From NCBI RefSeq assembly GCF_023273895.1, contig NZ_CP096883.1:4402001-4466000 (forward strand): DNA of 64,000 nt. The letters run 5' to 3'. This DNA is from Sphingobacterium sp. PCS056 (lineage in GTDB: Bacteria; Bacteroidota; Bacteroidia; Sphingobacteriales; Sphingobacteriaceae). Within the stretch, counting starts at the first letter, position 1. Each line of letters opens with the position of its first letter. This document shows, one piece after another, positions 52,676-61,757 of the stretch. The notes beneath the pieces were generated by a model. The model did no database searches, was not told the DNA's origin, and worked only from the letters and a program-made list of their open reading frames with translations. A program made the position numbers and the translations under genes.

Positions 52676-52760
52676 GTAAAATCAAAGCAATTAAGTCCCC
52701 TAATTACTAAACTATCATTTTAATATCAATAATTAATGACCTTAATTCAACGAATTTCTC

Positions 52761-52768
52761 TAATTTTG
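52761..52768 (+). promoter_or_regulatory. -7 box of panB
   Basis: TAATTTTG fits TAnnTTTG. The panB ATG follows 22 bases later. Confidence 0.45.
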
Positions 52769-52790
52769 ATTAAATTAAAATAAATCAGTA

Positions 52791-53606
52791 ATGTCTGTAA
52801 ATAAAGAAGTAAAACGTATTACAACAGTACAAGTACAGGAGATGAAGCAGCGCAATGAAAAAATTGCCATGTTAACCGGTTATGATTTCACTATGGCTAG
52901 GGCACTAGACCAAGGCGGAATCGACATCATTTTAGTAGGAGATTCAGCGGCAAACGTTTTTGCGGGTTACGAAACAACGCTTCCCATTACTTTAGATCAC
53001 ATGATCTACCATGCAGCATCTGTGGTACGTGGTACAAACAGAGCCATGGTTTTAGTCGATCTTCCATTTGGCGTATATCAAGGTAGTGTTGAACAAGCGT
53101 ATTTATCGGCAGTACGTGTAATGAAAGAATCTGGAGCACATGCCCTGAAGTTAGAAGGCGGTCTAGAAATCATTGACAACATTAAAAAAATTATAAATGC
53201 AGGAATTCCTGTCTGTGGTCATTTGGGACTAACTCCACAAGCAATCAATAAATTTGGAAATTTTGGTGTTCGCGCTAAAGAAGAACATGAAGCTGAAAAA
53301 CTAAAAGCAGATGCACTAGCACTACAAGAAGCGGGTTGCTTTGCAATTGTACTCGAAAAAATACCTGCTGCATTAGCCGCAGAAGTAAGTGCTTCGCTGC
53401 ACATCCCAACAATAGGTATTGGCGCGGGAAATCAATGTGACGGACAGGTATTAGTCGTCAATGATATGCTTGGGCTGACAGATGGGTTTAAACCTAAATT
53501 CTTAAGACAGTATGCACAGCTTTATCAAGAAATAACTGGAGCTGTAGGACAGTATGTTGCTGATGTCAAATCAGTCGATTATCCCAATCAAAACGAACAA
53601 TATTAA
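52791..53606 (+). CDS. panB: 3-methyl-2-oxobutanoate hydroxymethyltransferase
   Basis: A 271-residue TIM-barrel enzyme of pantothenate synthesis that adds a hydroxymethyl group to 2-oxoisovalerate. Motifs KIAMLTGYDFTMARALDQGG, LVGDSAANVFAGYETTLPIT (metal Asp), ALKLEGG, VCGHLGLTPQAINKFGNFGV, catalytic Glu in CFAIVLEKIPA and IGIGAGNQCDGQVLVVNDML. All match the family and the length is normal. Divergent from the rluA-type gene. Only 12 bases separate it from the next membrane-protein gene. Confidence 0.97.
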   Translation: MSVNKEVKRITTVQVQEMKQRNEKIAMLTGYDFTMARALDQGGIDIILVGDSAANVFAGYETTLPITLDHMIYHAASVVRGTNRAMVLVDLPFGVYQGSVEQAYLSAVRVMKESGAHALKLEGGLEIIDNIKKIINAGIPVCGHLGLTPQAINKFGNFGVRAKEEHEAEKLKADALALQEAGCFAIVLEKIPAALAAEVSASLHIPTIGIGAGNQCDGQVLVVNDMLGLTDGFKPKFLRQYAQLYQEITGAVGQYVADVKSVDYPNQNEQY

Positions 53607-53618
53607 CCGATAGCTGTC

Positions 53619-54227
53619 ATGACCAAAATTATTTTAATAGCCGGACTTATATTATTTTTATTATACTACATCAGTAAAAAGTTGTCCGCATCATTTACTG
53701 CAAGTAATAGTCCAGCTATTATTGTAAAAAATGGTTATCAAAAAATCGATACTTCCAAAGTCATCATTGCCGACACATCTCAAAAAGTGATGAAAAATGT
53801 AGGCATTGGCGCCATCTTACTAATTATCATGCTTGCATTGATCATCAAAGTCAAGCTACTGCTGTTCTTGCTGCCGATCTCAATCTATATGATGGGCTAC
53901 TTATTTCTATTTAAAAATCATTTAAAGAAGACAACAAGTCAGGTCATTTGGTACAATAAACAAACAGCAGATGTTATGATTGAATCTCTTACAGAGAAGA
54001 CCTATCGCTTTAATTTGCTTAGCGATGTCCAAGCTGTTCAACAGATCGAGTCAATTCAAAATACAAAAGGATTATTGTTTGGATATTTTAGAATCAAAAC
54101 CAAGGAAGAAATTATTGAAATTCCTTATCTCGTATATCAAAATAATCCGAGCAATCAGGACTTTTTCAGTTCATTAAAAAGCAATTATAAGATCGATCTA
54201 CAGAAAAAGATATTCCCGATCATTTAA
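53619..54227 (+). CDS. Hypothetical membrane protein downstream of panB
   Basis: A 202-residue protein of no recognised family. One helix at the N-terminus (ILIAGLILFLLYYI) and two around residues 62-98 (VGIGAILLIIMLALIIKVKL, LLFLLPISIYMMGYLFLF). The C-terminal soluble part (about 105-202) has a beta-rich pattern (TSQVIWYNKQTADVMIESLT, EKTYRFNLLSDVQAVQQIES) reminiscent of a PH-like domain. Encoded 12 bases after panB, so co-transcribed, though a role in pantothenate synthesis is not indicated. Confidence 0.7.
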   Translation: MTKIILIAGLILFLLYYISKKLSASFTASNSPAIIVKNGYQKIDTSKVIIADTSQKVMKNVGIGAILLIIMLALIIKVKLLLFLLPISIYMMGYLFLFKNHLKKTTSQVIWYNKQTADVMIESLTEKTYRFNLLSDVQAVQQIESIQNTKGLLFGYFRIKTKEEIIEIPYLVYQNNPSNQDFFSSLKSNYKIDLQKKIFPII

Positions 54228-54292
54228 TTCAACGATTTACATATGCTGCAGAATAGAATAAAAATAAGACAGCAATAAATCGCTGAGATTAG

Positions 54293-54338
54293 GTATAAAA
54301 AAGGCTTCTATCCACTCAGATAGAAGCCTCTTTTATAC
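54293..54338. terminator. Bidirectional terminator
   Basis: AGGCTTCTATC (54302-54312) pairs with GATAGAAGCCT (54319-54329); outer GGTATAAAA and TTTTATACC also match. It serves the membrane-protein gene and the convergent ywbE gene. Confidence 0.9.
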
Positions 54339-54351
54339 CAGAACAATACCG

Positions 54352-54555
54352 TTAAAAGTCATCTTCAATAATCTCAGCCACACGACCGATCTGACCGTCC
54401 ATCAAACGGACTTTAATTCCTCTATGATGATACGGGGCTGAAGTTAATAAATCTTTTACGATACCTTCTGTAAGCTCTCCCGAACGTTGATCTTTTTTCA
54501 AGATAATATTAACCAACATACCTGGCTTAATCGTTGCTCTTGTTTTTCCATCCAT
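54352..54555 (-). CDS. ywbE: YwbE family protein (DUF2196)
   Basis: A 67-residue soluble protein covering the whole YwbE family: TRATIKPGMLVNIILKKDQR, SGELTEGIVKDLLTS, HHRGIKVRLMDGQIGRVAEI. A small beta fold of unknown function. The ATG at 54555 (MDGKTRATIKPG) matches family N-termini; the upstream extension to 54612 runs through the rseP terminator and is rejected. Confidence 0.92.
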   Translation of the reverse strand: MDGKTRATIKPGMLVNIILKKDQRSGELTEGIVKDLLTSAPYHHRGIKVRLMDGQIGRVAEIIEDDF

Positions 54556-54565
54556 AATACAAATA

Positions 54566-54607
54566 TCAAAAAATAAACAAGGTCTTACAAATGAAGTAAG
54601 ACCTTGT
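54566..54607 (-). terminator. Terminator after rseP
   Basis: On the minus strand ACAAGGTCTTAC pairs with GTAAGACCTTGT around a 7-base loop (54577-54607), followed by TTATTTTTT. Its core resembles the hairpin after ychJ. Confidence 0.88.
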
Positions 54608-54627
54608 CTCATTAAGTTTATGATATG

Positions 54628-55953
54628 CTATTTAAATAATTTAAAAATATCATTACCGAAAATAAACACCATCAAAGCGAGTAGGATAAAAAATCCAACC
54701 ATTTGTGCTTTTTCCAAGAATTTCTCACTTAATGGTTTTCCTTGTATCATTTCTATTAATAAGAAAACAACATGACCACCATCTAAAGCTGGAATAGGTA
54801 ATAAATTCATAAATGCCAGAGCCATTGACAGCATACCTACCAGTGACCAAAAACGCACCCAATCCACTTCAGTACCAAATAACTGTGCGATTCCTACAGG
54901 ACCTGAAAGCGCCTTATCAGCACGAATCTCACCTTTAAATATTTTACCAAATCCTTTTGCATTATCGGTAATCACCGTAAATGCTTTCTTTGCACCCATT
55001 GGCAAAGATTCCATCAAACTATAATGAATGGTAAACGTTTTAATCGTTTGATCACGATTGACATTAAAACCTAAAATGGCATCCTTTGGAACTACGCCTT
55101 TTAAAGCTTGTTCTTGACCATTACGTACGATTTTCAATTCAATTGGTTTACCAATTTTACTATTCAGCTGATCTTTAAACTGGTCAAAAAACAAAATTGG
55201 AGTTTGATCAACTGCGATGATACTATCACCTTTAATCAAGCCCATTTTTACAGCTTCAGAACCCGGTTGAATACCAGCAACAGCTGTCATTTTCGTACGA
55301 GGTTCGATAAATTTCTCATCCTTTTTATCAGCAATAGTATTTAAAATATCAGCAGGGACGTGAATTTTAGTATGAACACCTGCACGCTCAACCGTAAGAT
55401 CAACACCACCCATTAATAGCTTAGAACTGATTAAATCCGAATAATTTACAATTTTAACACCATCAATAGCCATGATACGGTCTCCCGCCTGTAAGCCGAT
55501 TGATTTACCAATTTCCCCCGGAACAATCCCATTCACCAGTTGATCGTTTTTAATATCCGTGGTTCCCATTTTGAATGTCAACATCCAAAAAACTACAACA
55601 CCCACAACTACATTCACTATAATACCGCCCAACATGACGATCAAGCGTTGCCAAGCTGGTTTTGAACGAAATTCCCATTCCTCAGGTTCACCTTTTAATT
55701 GTTCAGTATCCATGGACTCATCGATCATACCTGCGATCTTGACATATCCTCCCAAAGGCAACCAACCTATACCATACTCACAGTCTTTATATTTGAATTT
55801 GAATAATTTGACACCCCATGCATCAAAAAACAAATAAAACTTCTCTACTTTGATTCCAAAAGCTCGAGCCGCTAAAAAATGGCCCAACTCATGCAATACG
55901 ATTAAAATTGACAAGCCTAAAATGACTTGTGCCACCATAATTAAAACACCCAT
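54628..55953 (-). CDS. rseP: Site-2 protease RseP
   Basis: A 441-residue intramembrane zinc metalloprotease (S2P/RseP). H21-E-L-G-H25 lies in the first helix and the second metal motif NLLPIPALDGGHVVFL near the C-terminus. Two PDZ-like regions lie between (around IVPGEIGKSIGLQAGDRIMA and GIQPGSEAVKMGLIKGDSII), as in E. coli RseP. It cleaves membrane-bound anti-sigma factors and remnant signal peptides; the FecR protein encoded at 6.4 kb is a type known to be processed this way in other bacteria. Last gene of an operon with dxr and a membrane protein. Confidence 0.95.
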   Translation of the reverse strand: MGVLIMVAQVILGLSILIVLHELGHFLAARAFGIKVEKFYLFFDAWGVKLFKFKYKDCEYGIGWLPLGGYVKIAGMIDESMDTEQLKGEPEEWEFRSKPAWQRLIVMLGGIIVNVVVGVVVFWMLTFKMGTTDIKNDQLVNGIVPGEIGKSIGLQAGDRIMAIDGVKIVNYSDLISSKLLMGGVDLTVERAGVHTKIHVPADILNTIADKKDEKFIEPRTKMTAVAGIQPGSEAVKMGLIKGDSIIAVDQTPILFFDQFKDQLNSKIGKPIELKIVRNGQEQALKGVVPKDAILGFNVNRDQTIKTFTIHYSLMESLPMGAKKAFTVITDNAKGFGKIFKGEIRADKALSGPVGIAQLFGTEVDWVRFWSLVGMLSMALAFMNLLPIPALDGGHVVFLLIEMIQGKPLSEKFLEKAQMVGFFILLALMVFIFGNDIFKLFK

Positions 55954-55975
55954 GTATCTCCTTCTATAATTTTAC

Positions 55976-57136
55976 TTAATTGATTATTTCTTCTGCGATT
56001 CTCCTCGCAGCATAATCGCACTCAATATAGTCATCTAGACTTGGTCTCGCAAGATAATTTACTTTTTCCAATACCGTCTCGATCACATCGCTCATGCCCA
56101 AGAAACTGATCTTATCCTTTAAAAATGCATCCACGACGATTTCATTAGCTGCATTTAACACACAAGAACGATTACCGCCCTTTCGCAATGAATCATAAGC
56201 CAATGCCAAATTTCGGAAGGTATGTAAATCAGGTTTTTCAAAAGTCAATTGCGGATAGTCCAGAAAGTTAAAACGTTCAAAATTATTTTCCAAACGAAGT
56301 GGATAAGACAATGCATATTGTATCGGCAATTTCATATCTGGTACCCCGAGCTGCGCTTTTATCGACCCATCTTGAAACTGAACAAGAGAATGCACAATAG
56401 ACTGTGGATGTACAATGACATCAACCTGATCAACTTCCAAATCAAAAAGCCATTTTGCTTCTATGACCTCCAAGCCTTTATTCATTAAAGAAGCCGAATC
56501 AATAGTGATCTTAGCGCCCATCACCCAATTTGGATGTTTTAAGGCATGCTCCTTAGTTACTGAGGCCAACAAAGACCGGTCTTTCCCTCTAAACGGACCA
56601 CCAGAAGCCGTGATATAGATCTTTTCAATCGGATTAGCGTCCTCTCCCACCAAGCATTGAAAGATCGCCGAATGCTCCGAATCAACCGGCAGCATCTTCA
56701 CCTGATGTTTTAAGGCTAAACCCATCACCAGCTCTCCGGCAACCACTAAAGTCTCTTTATTTGCAAGTGCTATATCTTTACCATTTTCTATTGCTTTAAT
56801 GGTAGGTCTTAGACCTGCCGCACCAACAATAGCATTCAAAACAACATCGATCTGTTCAATCTGTACAACGTCCTCCAAAGCTTGCACACCCGAGTAAACA
56901 GCGATAGCAGTATGACCTAATTTTGCTTTAACAAATTCGAACTGTGTTTCATCAATAATCACTACAGCCTGAGGTAGAAATTCAAGCGCCTGCGCCACTA
57001 ATAAATGAGCATTAGAACCACAAGTCAATACAACTACTTCAAAACGATCAGGAAAAGCCCGCACCACATCTAAGGTTTGTGTACCTATACTACCCGTTGA
57101 ACCTAAAACAGCTATTCCTTTTTTATTCAAAATCAA
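55976..57136 (-). CDS. dxr: 1-deoxy-D-xylulose 5-phosphate reductoisomerase
   Basis: A 386-residue enzyme of the non-mevalonate isoprenoid pathway, making MEP from DXP with NADPH. N-terminal GIAVLGSTGSIGTQTLDVVR, NKETLVVAGELVM, LPVDSEHSAIFQCL (metal and substrate site), ASGGPFRG and HPNWVMGAKITIDSASLMNK all match. No ATG exists in frame near the N-terminus: the frame begins with TTG at 57136 (a second TTG is at 57130), directly before the conserved KKGIAVLGSTGS, with a stop just upstream. A TTG start is therefore very likely. Nine bases behind the membrane-protein gene. Confidence 0.96.
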   Translation of the reverse strand: MILNKKGIAVLGSTGSIGTQTLDVVRAFPDRFEVVVLTCGSNAHLLVAQALEFLPQAVVIIDETQFEFVKAKLGHTAIAVYSGVQALEDVVQIEQIDVVLNAIVGAAGLRPTIKAIENGKDIALANKETLVVAGELVMGLALKHQVKMLPVDSEHSAIFQCLVGEDANPIEKIYITASGGPFRGKDRSLLASVTKEHALKHPNWVMGAKITIDSASLMNKGLEVIEAKWLFDLEVDQVDVIVHPQSIVHSLVQFQDGSIKAQLGVPDMKLPIQYALSYPLRLENNFERFNFLDYPQLTFEKPDLHTFRNLALAYDSLRKGGNRSCVLNAANEIVVDAFLKDKISFLGMSDVIETVLEKVNYLARPSLDDYIECDYAARRIAEEIIN

Positions 57137-57145
57137 TTTTTTTTA

Positions 57146-57934
57146 TTAAAATATATTACTTAAGATACTAGGATCTTCACTTCCTTTATATTCCTGAACC
57201 ATATCTCGGTACGCAACAGTATACACAACCGATGTTAGTGGAATAATCAAAAAGGAATTTATCAAACTAAATATGATCGCCATAATCGAATACTCCATAT
57301 ACACCCAATAAATATTCAGTACACTTACAAAAGTCAAACTCAACAAAATTAAAAATAGACGAACAACATTTCCTTTTGTAATCGCCAAGCTCCAACGCAA
57401 TGACTTAGTTACATTAGTTCCTTTATCAATGATAAAAAAGGGGAAAAAAGAAATTCGAAGCAAAATAAAGAATGATAAGATCGCAGCGACATTAGGTACA
57501 ATCTCAAAAGAAACGACCTCAGTATCAATCCCCATATAGATAAGTGGAAAACAAACAATCATGGCAACGACAAGAATCAATAAAGAAGCTAACGTAAACA
57601 ACACGATACCACCTAAAAAGATAAATAATTCTGACCAAGAAGGCCAAGTTTTGACAACCCCTACATGTTCCTTATGATCCAATAAATTCAAAATATACTT
57701 AAAAAGAAACAGCTGCAGACCTAATAAAGTAACAGCAAATAATAACATTAAAGGAATCTTGATAAGAATACTTGACATCTCTAAATAAAATGTCAATTCA
57801 TGCGCAACGACAAACAATAAAAAAATAGACAACAGCAATCCTCCTATAGAGAAATAATGCCCCTTAAGTATGTGAATTGACTTGCTTAAAACTTCATTAA
57901 CAGCAAAAGTGCTCTCCTTGAGAAACTGAATCAT
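57146..57934 (-). CDS. Hypothetical polytopic membrane protein
   Basis: A 262-residue inner-membrane protein with about six hydrophobic segments (around 27-50, 58-85, 104-135, 147-168, 190-212, 215-240), for example LFIFLGGIVLFTLASLLILV. The pattern of soluble loop FFIIDKGTNVTKSLRWSLAI, TKGN between helices is seen in membrane proteins distantly related to the glycerophosphoryl-diester-phosphodiesterase membrane domain. I cannot name a family. First gene of the operon with dxr and rseP. Confidence 0.65.
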   Translation of the reverse strand: MIQFLKESTFAVNEVLSKSIHILKGHYFSIGGLLLSIFLLFVVAHELTFYLEMSSILIKIPLMLLFAVTLLGLQLFLFKYILNLLDHKEHVGVVKTWPSWSELFIFLGGIVLFTLASLLILVVAMIVCFPLIYMGIDTEVVSFEIVPNVAAILSFFILLRISFFPFFIIDKGTNVTKSLRWSLAITKGNVVRLFLILLSLTFVSVLNIYWVYMEYSIMAIIFSLINSFLIIPLTSVVYTVAYRDMVQEYKGSEDPSILSNIF

Positions 57935-58035
57935 CGAAATAAAAATAAATTACACAAAGATGAAATAATTTTTGGTTATCAACAATTTAACACATCAATA
58001 TTTCATCTTTTTTTAAAGATAAAGAACTCCAAATC

Positions 58036-58070
58036 AAAAAAGCCTTCTCAAAATAATATTTGAGAAGGCT
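58036..58070 (-). terminator. Terminator after the S9 peptidase gene
   Basis: On the minus strand AGCCTTCTCAAA pairs with TTTGAGAAGGCT (58041-58070), followed by TTTTT. Confidence 0.92.
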
Positions 58071-58088
58071 TTTCTTATCAGTACCGCT

Positions 58089-60218
58089 CTATTTGAAGTC
58101 TTTTGGAACTGGTTTTTCCAATAAATATTGATAGTAAAAACGAACACGTTCTTTAAAATCATAAGCATTTTTTGATCTTTCAAAACCATGGCGACTACCT
58201 GGGTAGATCATCAACTCAAACGGTACCGAACGATCCGTTAAGGCATCTACCAGTTGTGTCGTATTTTGCAAATGAACATTGTCATCCATGTCTCCATGCA
58301 TGATGCGTAAAACACCTTTGTAGTTGTCGGTATAAGTCAATACCGATCCCTTTTTATAACCTTCAGGATTATCTTGAGGGGTATCCATCCATCTTTCAGT
58401 ATAGTGCGTATCATACAGCTCCCATGAAGTAACTGGGGCTCCTGCAATACCAAAATCAAAAACGTCCGCGGCCTTGGTTAATGCCAAACAGGTCATATAA
58501 CCACCATAACTATGTCCCGTTATTAAAAATTTATGCTTAGCCACATAAGGCTTTGCTTTAAACCACTTTGCAATGGTAGAATAATCGATTATTTCCCAAT
58601 GGCCTAAGTTTCGGTGCATCAAGGCCACCCCCTTCTTTCCAAACTGTCCAGAAGCACGGTGATCTGCAGAAACCTGAATAATACCTTCATTAGCCCAATA
58701 TTGGCTTCGTGTTCCTTTCCATGTATCCTTCACTGTACCTGCATCAGGACCTCCATAGATACTAAAAATAACAGGATACTCTTTTGTCTCATCAAAATCA
58801 GTCGGATAAGTAACCACTACCGGTAAATCATACTGACCATCATCAGACTTGATCGTGAAGTACTTAGTCGCACCAAATTTATAAGAATTAAAATCAGAAG
58901 ATTTACTATCGGCAAGCTCTTTCACGATCTGACCTTTATTATCCACCAAAGCAATCCTGTTTGGAGTACTTACATTCGAGTAATTCGTAATAAAATAGCG
59001 TCCATCAGGAGAAATCTTCACATCATGAGAATAGTCACCAAATGTTAAACGCTTCATGTTTTTACCCGAAAAATCAACACGGTATAAATCATATCGAGCA
59101 GAGTTTTCTTTACGAGCCATAAAATAAACCACTTTTGCTTTTTCATCGATATATTCCAATGAAGTCACCTGCCAATCACCTGCTGTAATCGGGTTTAATA
59201 GTTTACCACCTAAAGTATATAAGTAATAATGTGCCCAGCCCGTTTTATCCGATTTTAAGATATAATGCTTATTATCTTCCAAATAAGTAATCCGCTCATC
59301 ATGATCCAAATTAATCCATGAAGACTGTTTTTCATCGTAAATTTCTTTCTTGGCGCCAGAATTAGGATCTACTTGATAAAATTTCAAATTATTCTGGTCA
59401 CGATTCATCCATTGGACCATAATATTTTTACTATCAAAACTCCAATACGGTTGACCAAAATATTGATCATCTTTCTCATTAAAATCAGACCATATCACTT
59501 CACCACCAGTAGCATTCACAATTCCGACTTTCACTTCAGGATTGGGATCACCAGCTTTTGGATAGCGCGTCTCTTCTAGATACCCATGCTGACCTTTGGA
59601 CACATAAATTGGAAACATCGGCACTTTAGTATCGTCAAAGCGCATAAAGGCTAGTTTCTTACTGTCTGGAGACCACCAAAAAGCCTTATAATTGGTCGAT
59701 CTACCTAATATTTCCTCATAATATACCCAAGATGACCAACCATTATAAATAACATCAGTCCCATCATTCGTATAGCGAATTTCTTTCCCCGACACTAAAT
59801 CAATAGCATACAAATCGCTTTTTCGTGTAAATGCGACCAGCTTACCATCTGGTGAAAGGGTTGGATTTTGCTCAGCAATATCCGGAGAGCTTGTCAATTG
59901 CTTTGCAGCTTGATTACCGTCCTGAATAAAAATATCATTTTTTGAAATGTACACTTTCACAGAAGATTTAGCCGGCACAACATGCAATTCACGTTTACCG
60001 CTTTTTAAATCCACTTGATACACTTTGCCATCCTGCGCATCCCGCTCCAAATAAGCCGTATTATTTGCCCAACCTGGATAGCCATTGATACTTTGTGTTA
60101 ATGAATTTCGATTTCCCCAAGATTGATCAAAATCCAATCGTTTTTGTTGCGCTTGAACTGAAGATTCTGATACGAGAATAAAAGCCGTAAGACTCAGCGC
60201 GGTAATTAATTTACTCAT
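58089..60218 (-). CDS. S9 family peptidase, dipeptidyl peptidase IV-like
   Basis: A 709-residue exported serine peptidase that removes X-Pro or X-Ala dipeptides. Signal peptide 1-23 (cleavage after VQA), an eight-bladed propeller (about 40-440; TLSPDGKLVAFTRKSDLYAI, WSPDSKKLAFMRFDD) and an alpha/beta-hydrolase domain. The triad is Ser at about 568 in GHSYGGYMTC, Asp at about 644 in HGDMDDNVH and His at about 677 in PGSRHGF. The Tyr-Glu-Glu motif WVYYEEIL in the propeller, which binds the substrate N-terminus in DPP IV, is present and argues for true dipeptidyl peptidase activity. Monocistronic. Confidence 0.94.
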   Translation of the reverse strand: MSKLITALSLTAFILVSESSVQAQQKRLDFDQSWGNRNSLTQSINGYPGWANNTAYLERDAQDGKVYQVDLKSGKRELHVVPAKSSVKVYISKNDIFIQDGNQAAKQLTSSPDIAEQNPTLSPDGKLVAFTRKSDLYAIDLVSGKEIRYTNDGTDVIYNGWSSWVYYEEILGRSTNYKAFWWSPDSKKLAFMRFDDTKVPMFPIYVSKGQHGYLEETRYPKAGDPNPEVKVGIVNATGGEVIWSDFNEKDDQYFGQPYWSFDSKNIMVQWMNRDQNNLKFYQVDPNSGAKKEIYDEKQSSWINLDHDERITYLEDNKHYILKSDKTGWAHYYLYTLGGKLLNPITAGDWQVTSLEYIDEKAKVVYFMARKENSARYDLYRVDFSGKNMKRLTFGDYSHDVKISPDGRYFITNYSNVSTPNRIALVDNKGQIVKELADSKSSDFNSYKFGATKYFTIKSDDGQYDLPVVVTYPTDFDETKEYPVIFSIYGGPDAGTVKDTWKGTRSQYWANEGIIQVSADHRASGQFGKKGVALMHRNLGHWEIIDYSTIAKWFKAKPYVAKHKFLITGHSYGGYMTCLALTKAADVFDFGIAGAPVTSWELYDTHYTERWMDTPQDNPEGYKKGSVLTYTDNYKGVLRIMHGDMDDNVHLQNTTQLVDALTDRSVPFELMIYPGSRHGFERSKNAYDFKERVRFYYQYLLEKPVPKDFK

Positions 60219-60316
60219 TTAAATATGAAGATTATCTAAGTTTGACCACTAAGATAGGAAATTGACCCTATTTACAAGAAATTTAAGTTGTAACAAGCTG
60301 AATAGACAAGTAAAAT

Positions 60317-61417
60317 TTACATATCCTCAAACAGCGATAATTGATAGCCCTCAAAACGTTCGATTTTTTCATCTTGAAAATTTGAAATCGAAATCCCCAT
60401 CAATCGAACCTTTTTATCAAGCTCCAACTTAAGGAGCAAAGCAAGTGCAACTTGATACATATCTTCTTGATTAGAAAATATTTGTAAGATTGAAATGCTT
60501 CGAGTCAATACCGTGAAGTCAGCATATTTCACTTTCAACGTTAAGGTTCTCCCCCGTTTGTCCCCTTTTTCAAGACGACCATAAAGACGGGTGCTCAGAT
60601 CATGTAAAATAGATTTAAGCTCCTCCAATTGTTCAATATCATGCGAAAAAGTATCTTCAATACCAATAGATTTACGAATACGATTAGGAACAACAGCACG
60701 ATCGTCAATTCCCCTCACAATCTGATAGAAAAAATCACCCGATTTTCCAAACCAACGAATCAAATCAGCATGGGACTGCTTCTTAAGATCCATACCTTTA
60801 AAAATTCCCAACGAGCGCATTTTATTAGCAGTCACCTTTCCAACACCAAAAAACTTTTCAACAGGAAGCTCCTCCATAAATGACAATATTTTTGAAGGAC
60901 CTATAAAAGTCAGCCCATCGGGCTTGTTCATATCTGAAGCTATTTTAGCAATAAACTTATTAACAGATACACCAGCCGATACAGTAAGGTTAAGCTCAGA
61001 CTTTATTTCTCGTTTGATTCGCCTCGCTATTTCCAAAGCTGATCCGATCTGCTGTTTATCATCAGAAACATCCAAAAATGCTTCGTCCAAAGATAGTGGC
61101 TCCACCAAATCTGTATAACGATTAAAAATAGTGCGAATGTGATCTGACACCTGCTTATAAACATCAAATCTAGGTTTGGTAAATATAATATGAGGACATA
61201 ATTTGAGCGCCTGTATAGAAGACATGGCAGATTTAACCCCATATTTTCGAGCCTCATAACTCGCTGCAGCAACTACCCCACGACCGTCAGGAGATCCACC
61301 GACAGCGATTGGCTTACCCCTTAAATCTTCAAAATCACGTTGATCGACAGAAGCAAAAAAAGCATCCATATCCAGATGAATAATTTTTCTCTTTTTATCT
61401 GTTATTGTCTCCATCAT
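60317..61417 (-). CDS. dinB: DNA polymerase IV
   Basis: A 366-residue Y-family translesion polymerase. Catalytic carboxylates are in HLDMDAFFASVDQRDFEDL and PLSLDEAFLDVSDD; helix-hairpin-helix region GVGKVTANKMRSLGIF; little-finger domain SIGIEDTFSHDIEQL and KVKYADFTVLTRSISIL. The C-terminus ends YQLSLFEDM, containing a sliding-clamp-binding motif (QLSLF). Starts with ATG at 61417 or 61414; the TTG at 61420 is not needed. A TAAATTTG box (61433-61440, minus strand) precedes it. No SOS box was recognised. Confidence 0.95.
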   Translation of the reverse strand: MMETITDKKRKIIHLDMDAFFASVDQRDFEDLRGKPIAVGGSPDGRGVVAAASYEARKYGVKSAMSSIQALKLCPHIIFTKPRFDVYKQVSDHIRTIFNRYTDLVEPLSLDEAFLDVSDDKQQIGSALEIARRIKREIKSELNLTVSAGVSVNKFIAKIASDMNKPDGLTFIGPSKILSFMEELPVEKFFGVGKVTANKMRSLGIFKGMDLKKQSHADLIRWFGKSGDFFYQIVRGIDDRAVVPNRIRKSIGIEDTFSHDIEQLEELKSILHDLSTRLYGRLEKGDKRGRTLTLKVKYADFTVLTRSISILQIFSNQEDMYQVALALLLKLELDKKVRLMGISISNFQDEKIERFEGYQLSLFEDM

Positions 61418-61432
61418 CAATTTCTAATTATA

Positions 61433-61440
61433 CAAATTTA
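61433..61440 (-). promoter_or_regulatory. -7 box of dinB
   Basis: Minus-strand TAAATTTG fits the TAnnTTTG consensus and lies 15 bases before the ATG at 61417. Confidence 0.45.
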
Positions 61441-61706
61441 TAGAATAATATATAGAGATGCTCCTTTATTGAAATTTTAAAATCCATAAACAAACTCAAA
61501 AAACATCCTATTTATACTTATGGTTATTGTAATTTTTTTCTGAGTAAGCTCCGCTACAGCTAAAAAACAGGTGAAATAGTCGTATTAAAAATTGGAAAGT
61601 AGATCGATCCACCAGCATAATAAGAAATGGCCGTTTAGACATTTCAAATAGCAATCACAAAGAATAGAAAAAAGATTAATTTTGGATAGATATCCACATA
61701 ATGATA
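61441..61706. other. Intergenic region, AT-rich
   Basis: Upstream region of the divergent dinB and small membrane-protein genes. Apart from the promoters listed, nothing is recognised. Confidence 0.5.
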
Positions 61707-61737
61707 TTGCCCATCCAAACAAATTTACCTAAGTTTA
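61707..61737 (+). promoter_or_regulatory. Promoter of the small membrane-anchored protein gene
   Basis: TTG (61707-61709), 20 bases, TAAGTTTA (61730-61737). It shares the block TTACCTAAGTTTA with the ldhA promoter. Its position shows that the upstream frame from 61701 is not translated and supports the ATG at 61758. Confidence 0.6.
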
Positions 61738-61757
61738 TACTAAAATTAAACTCAAAT

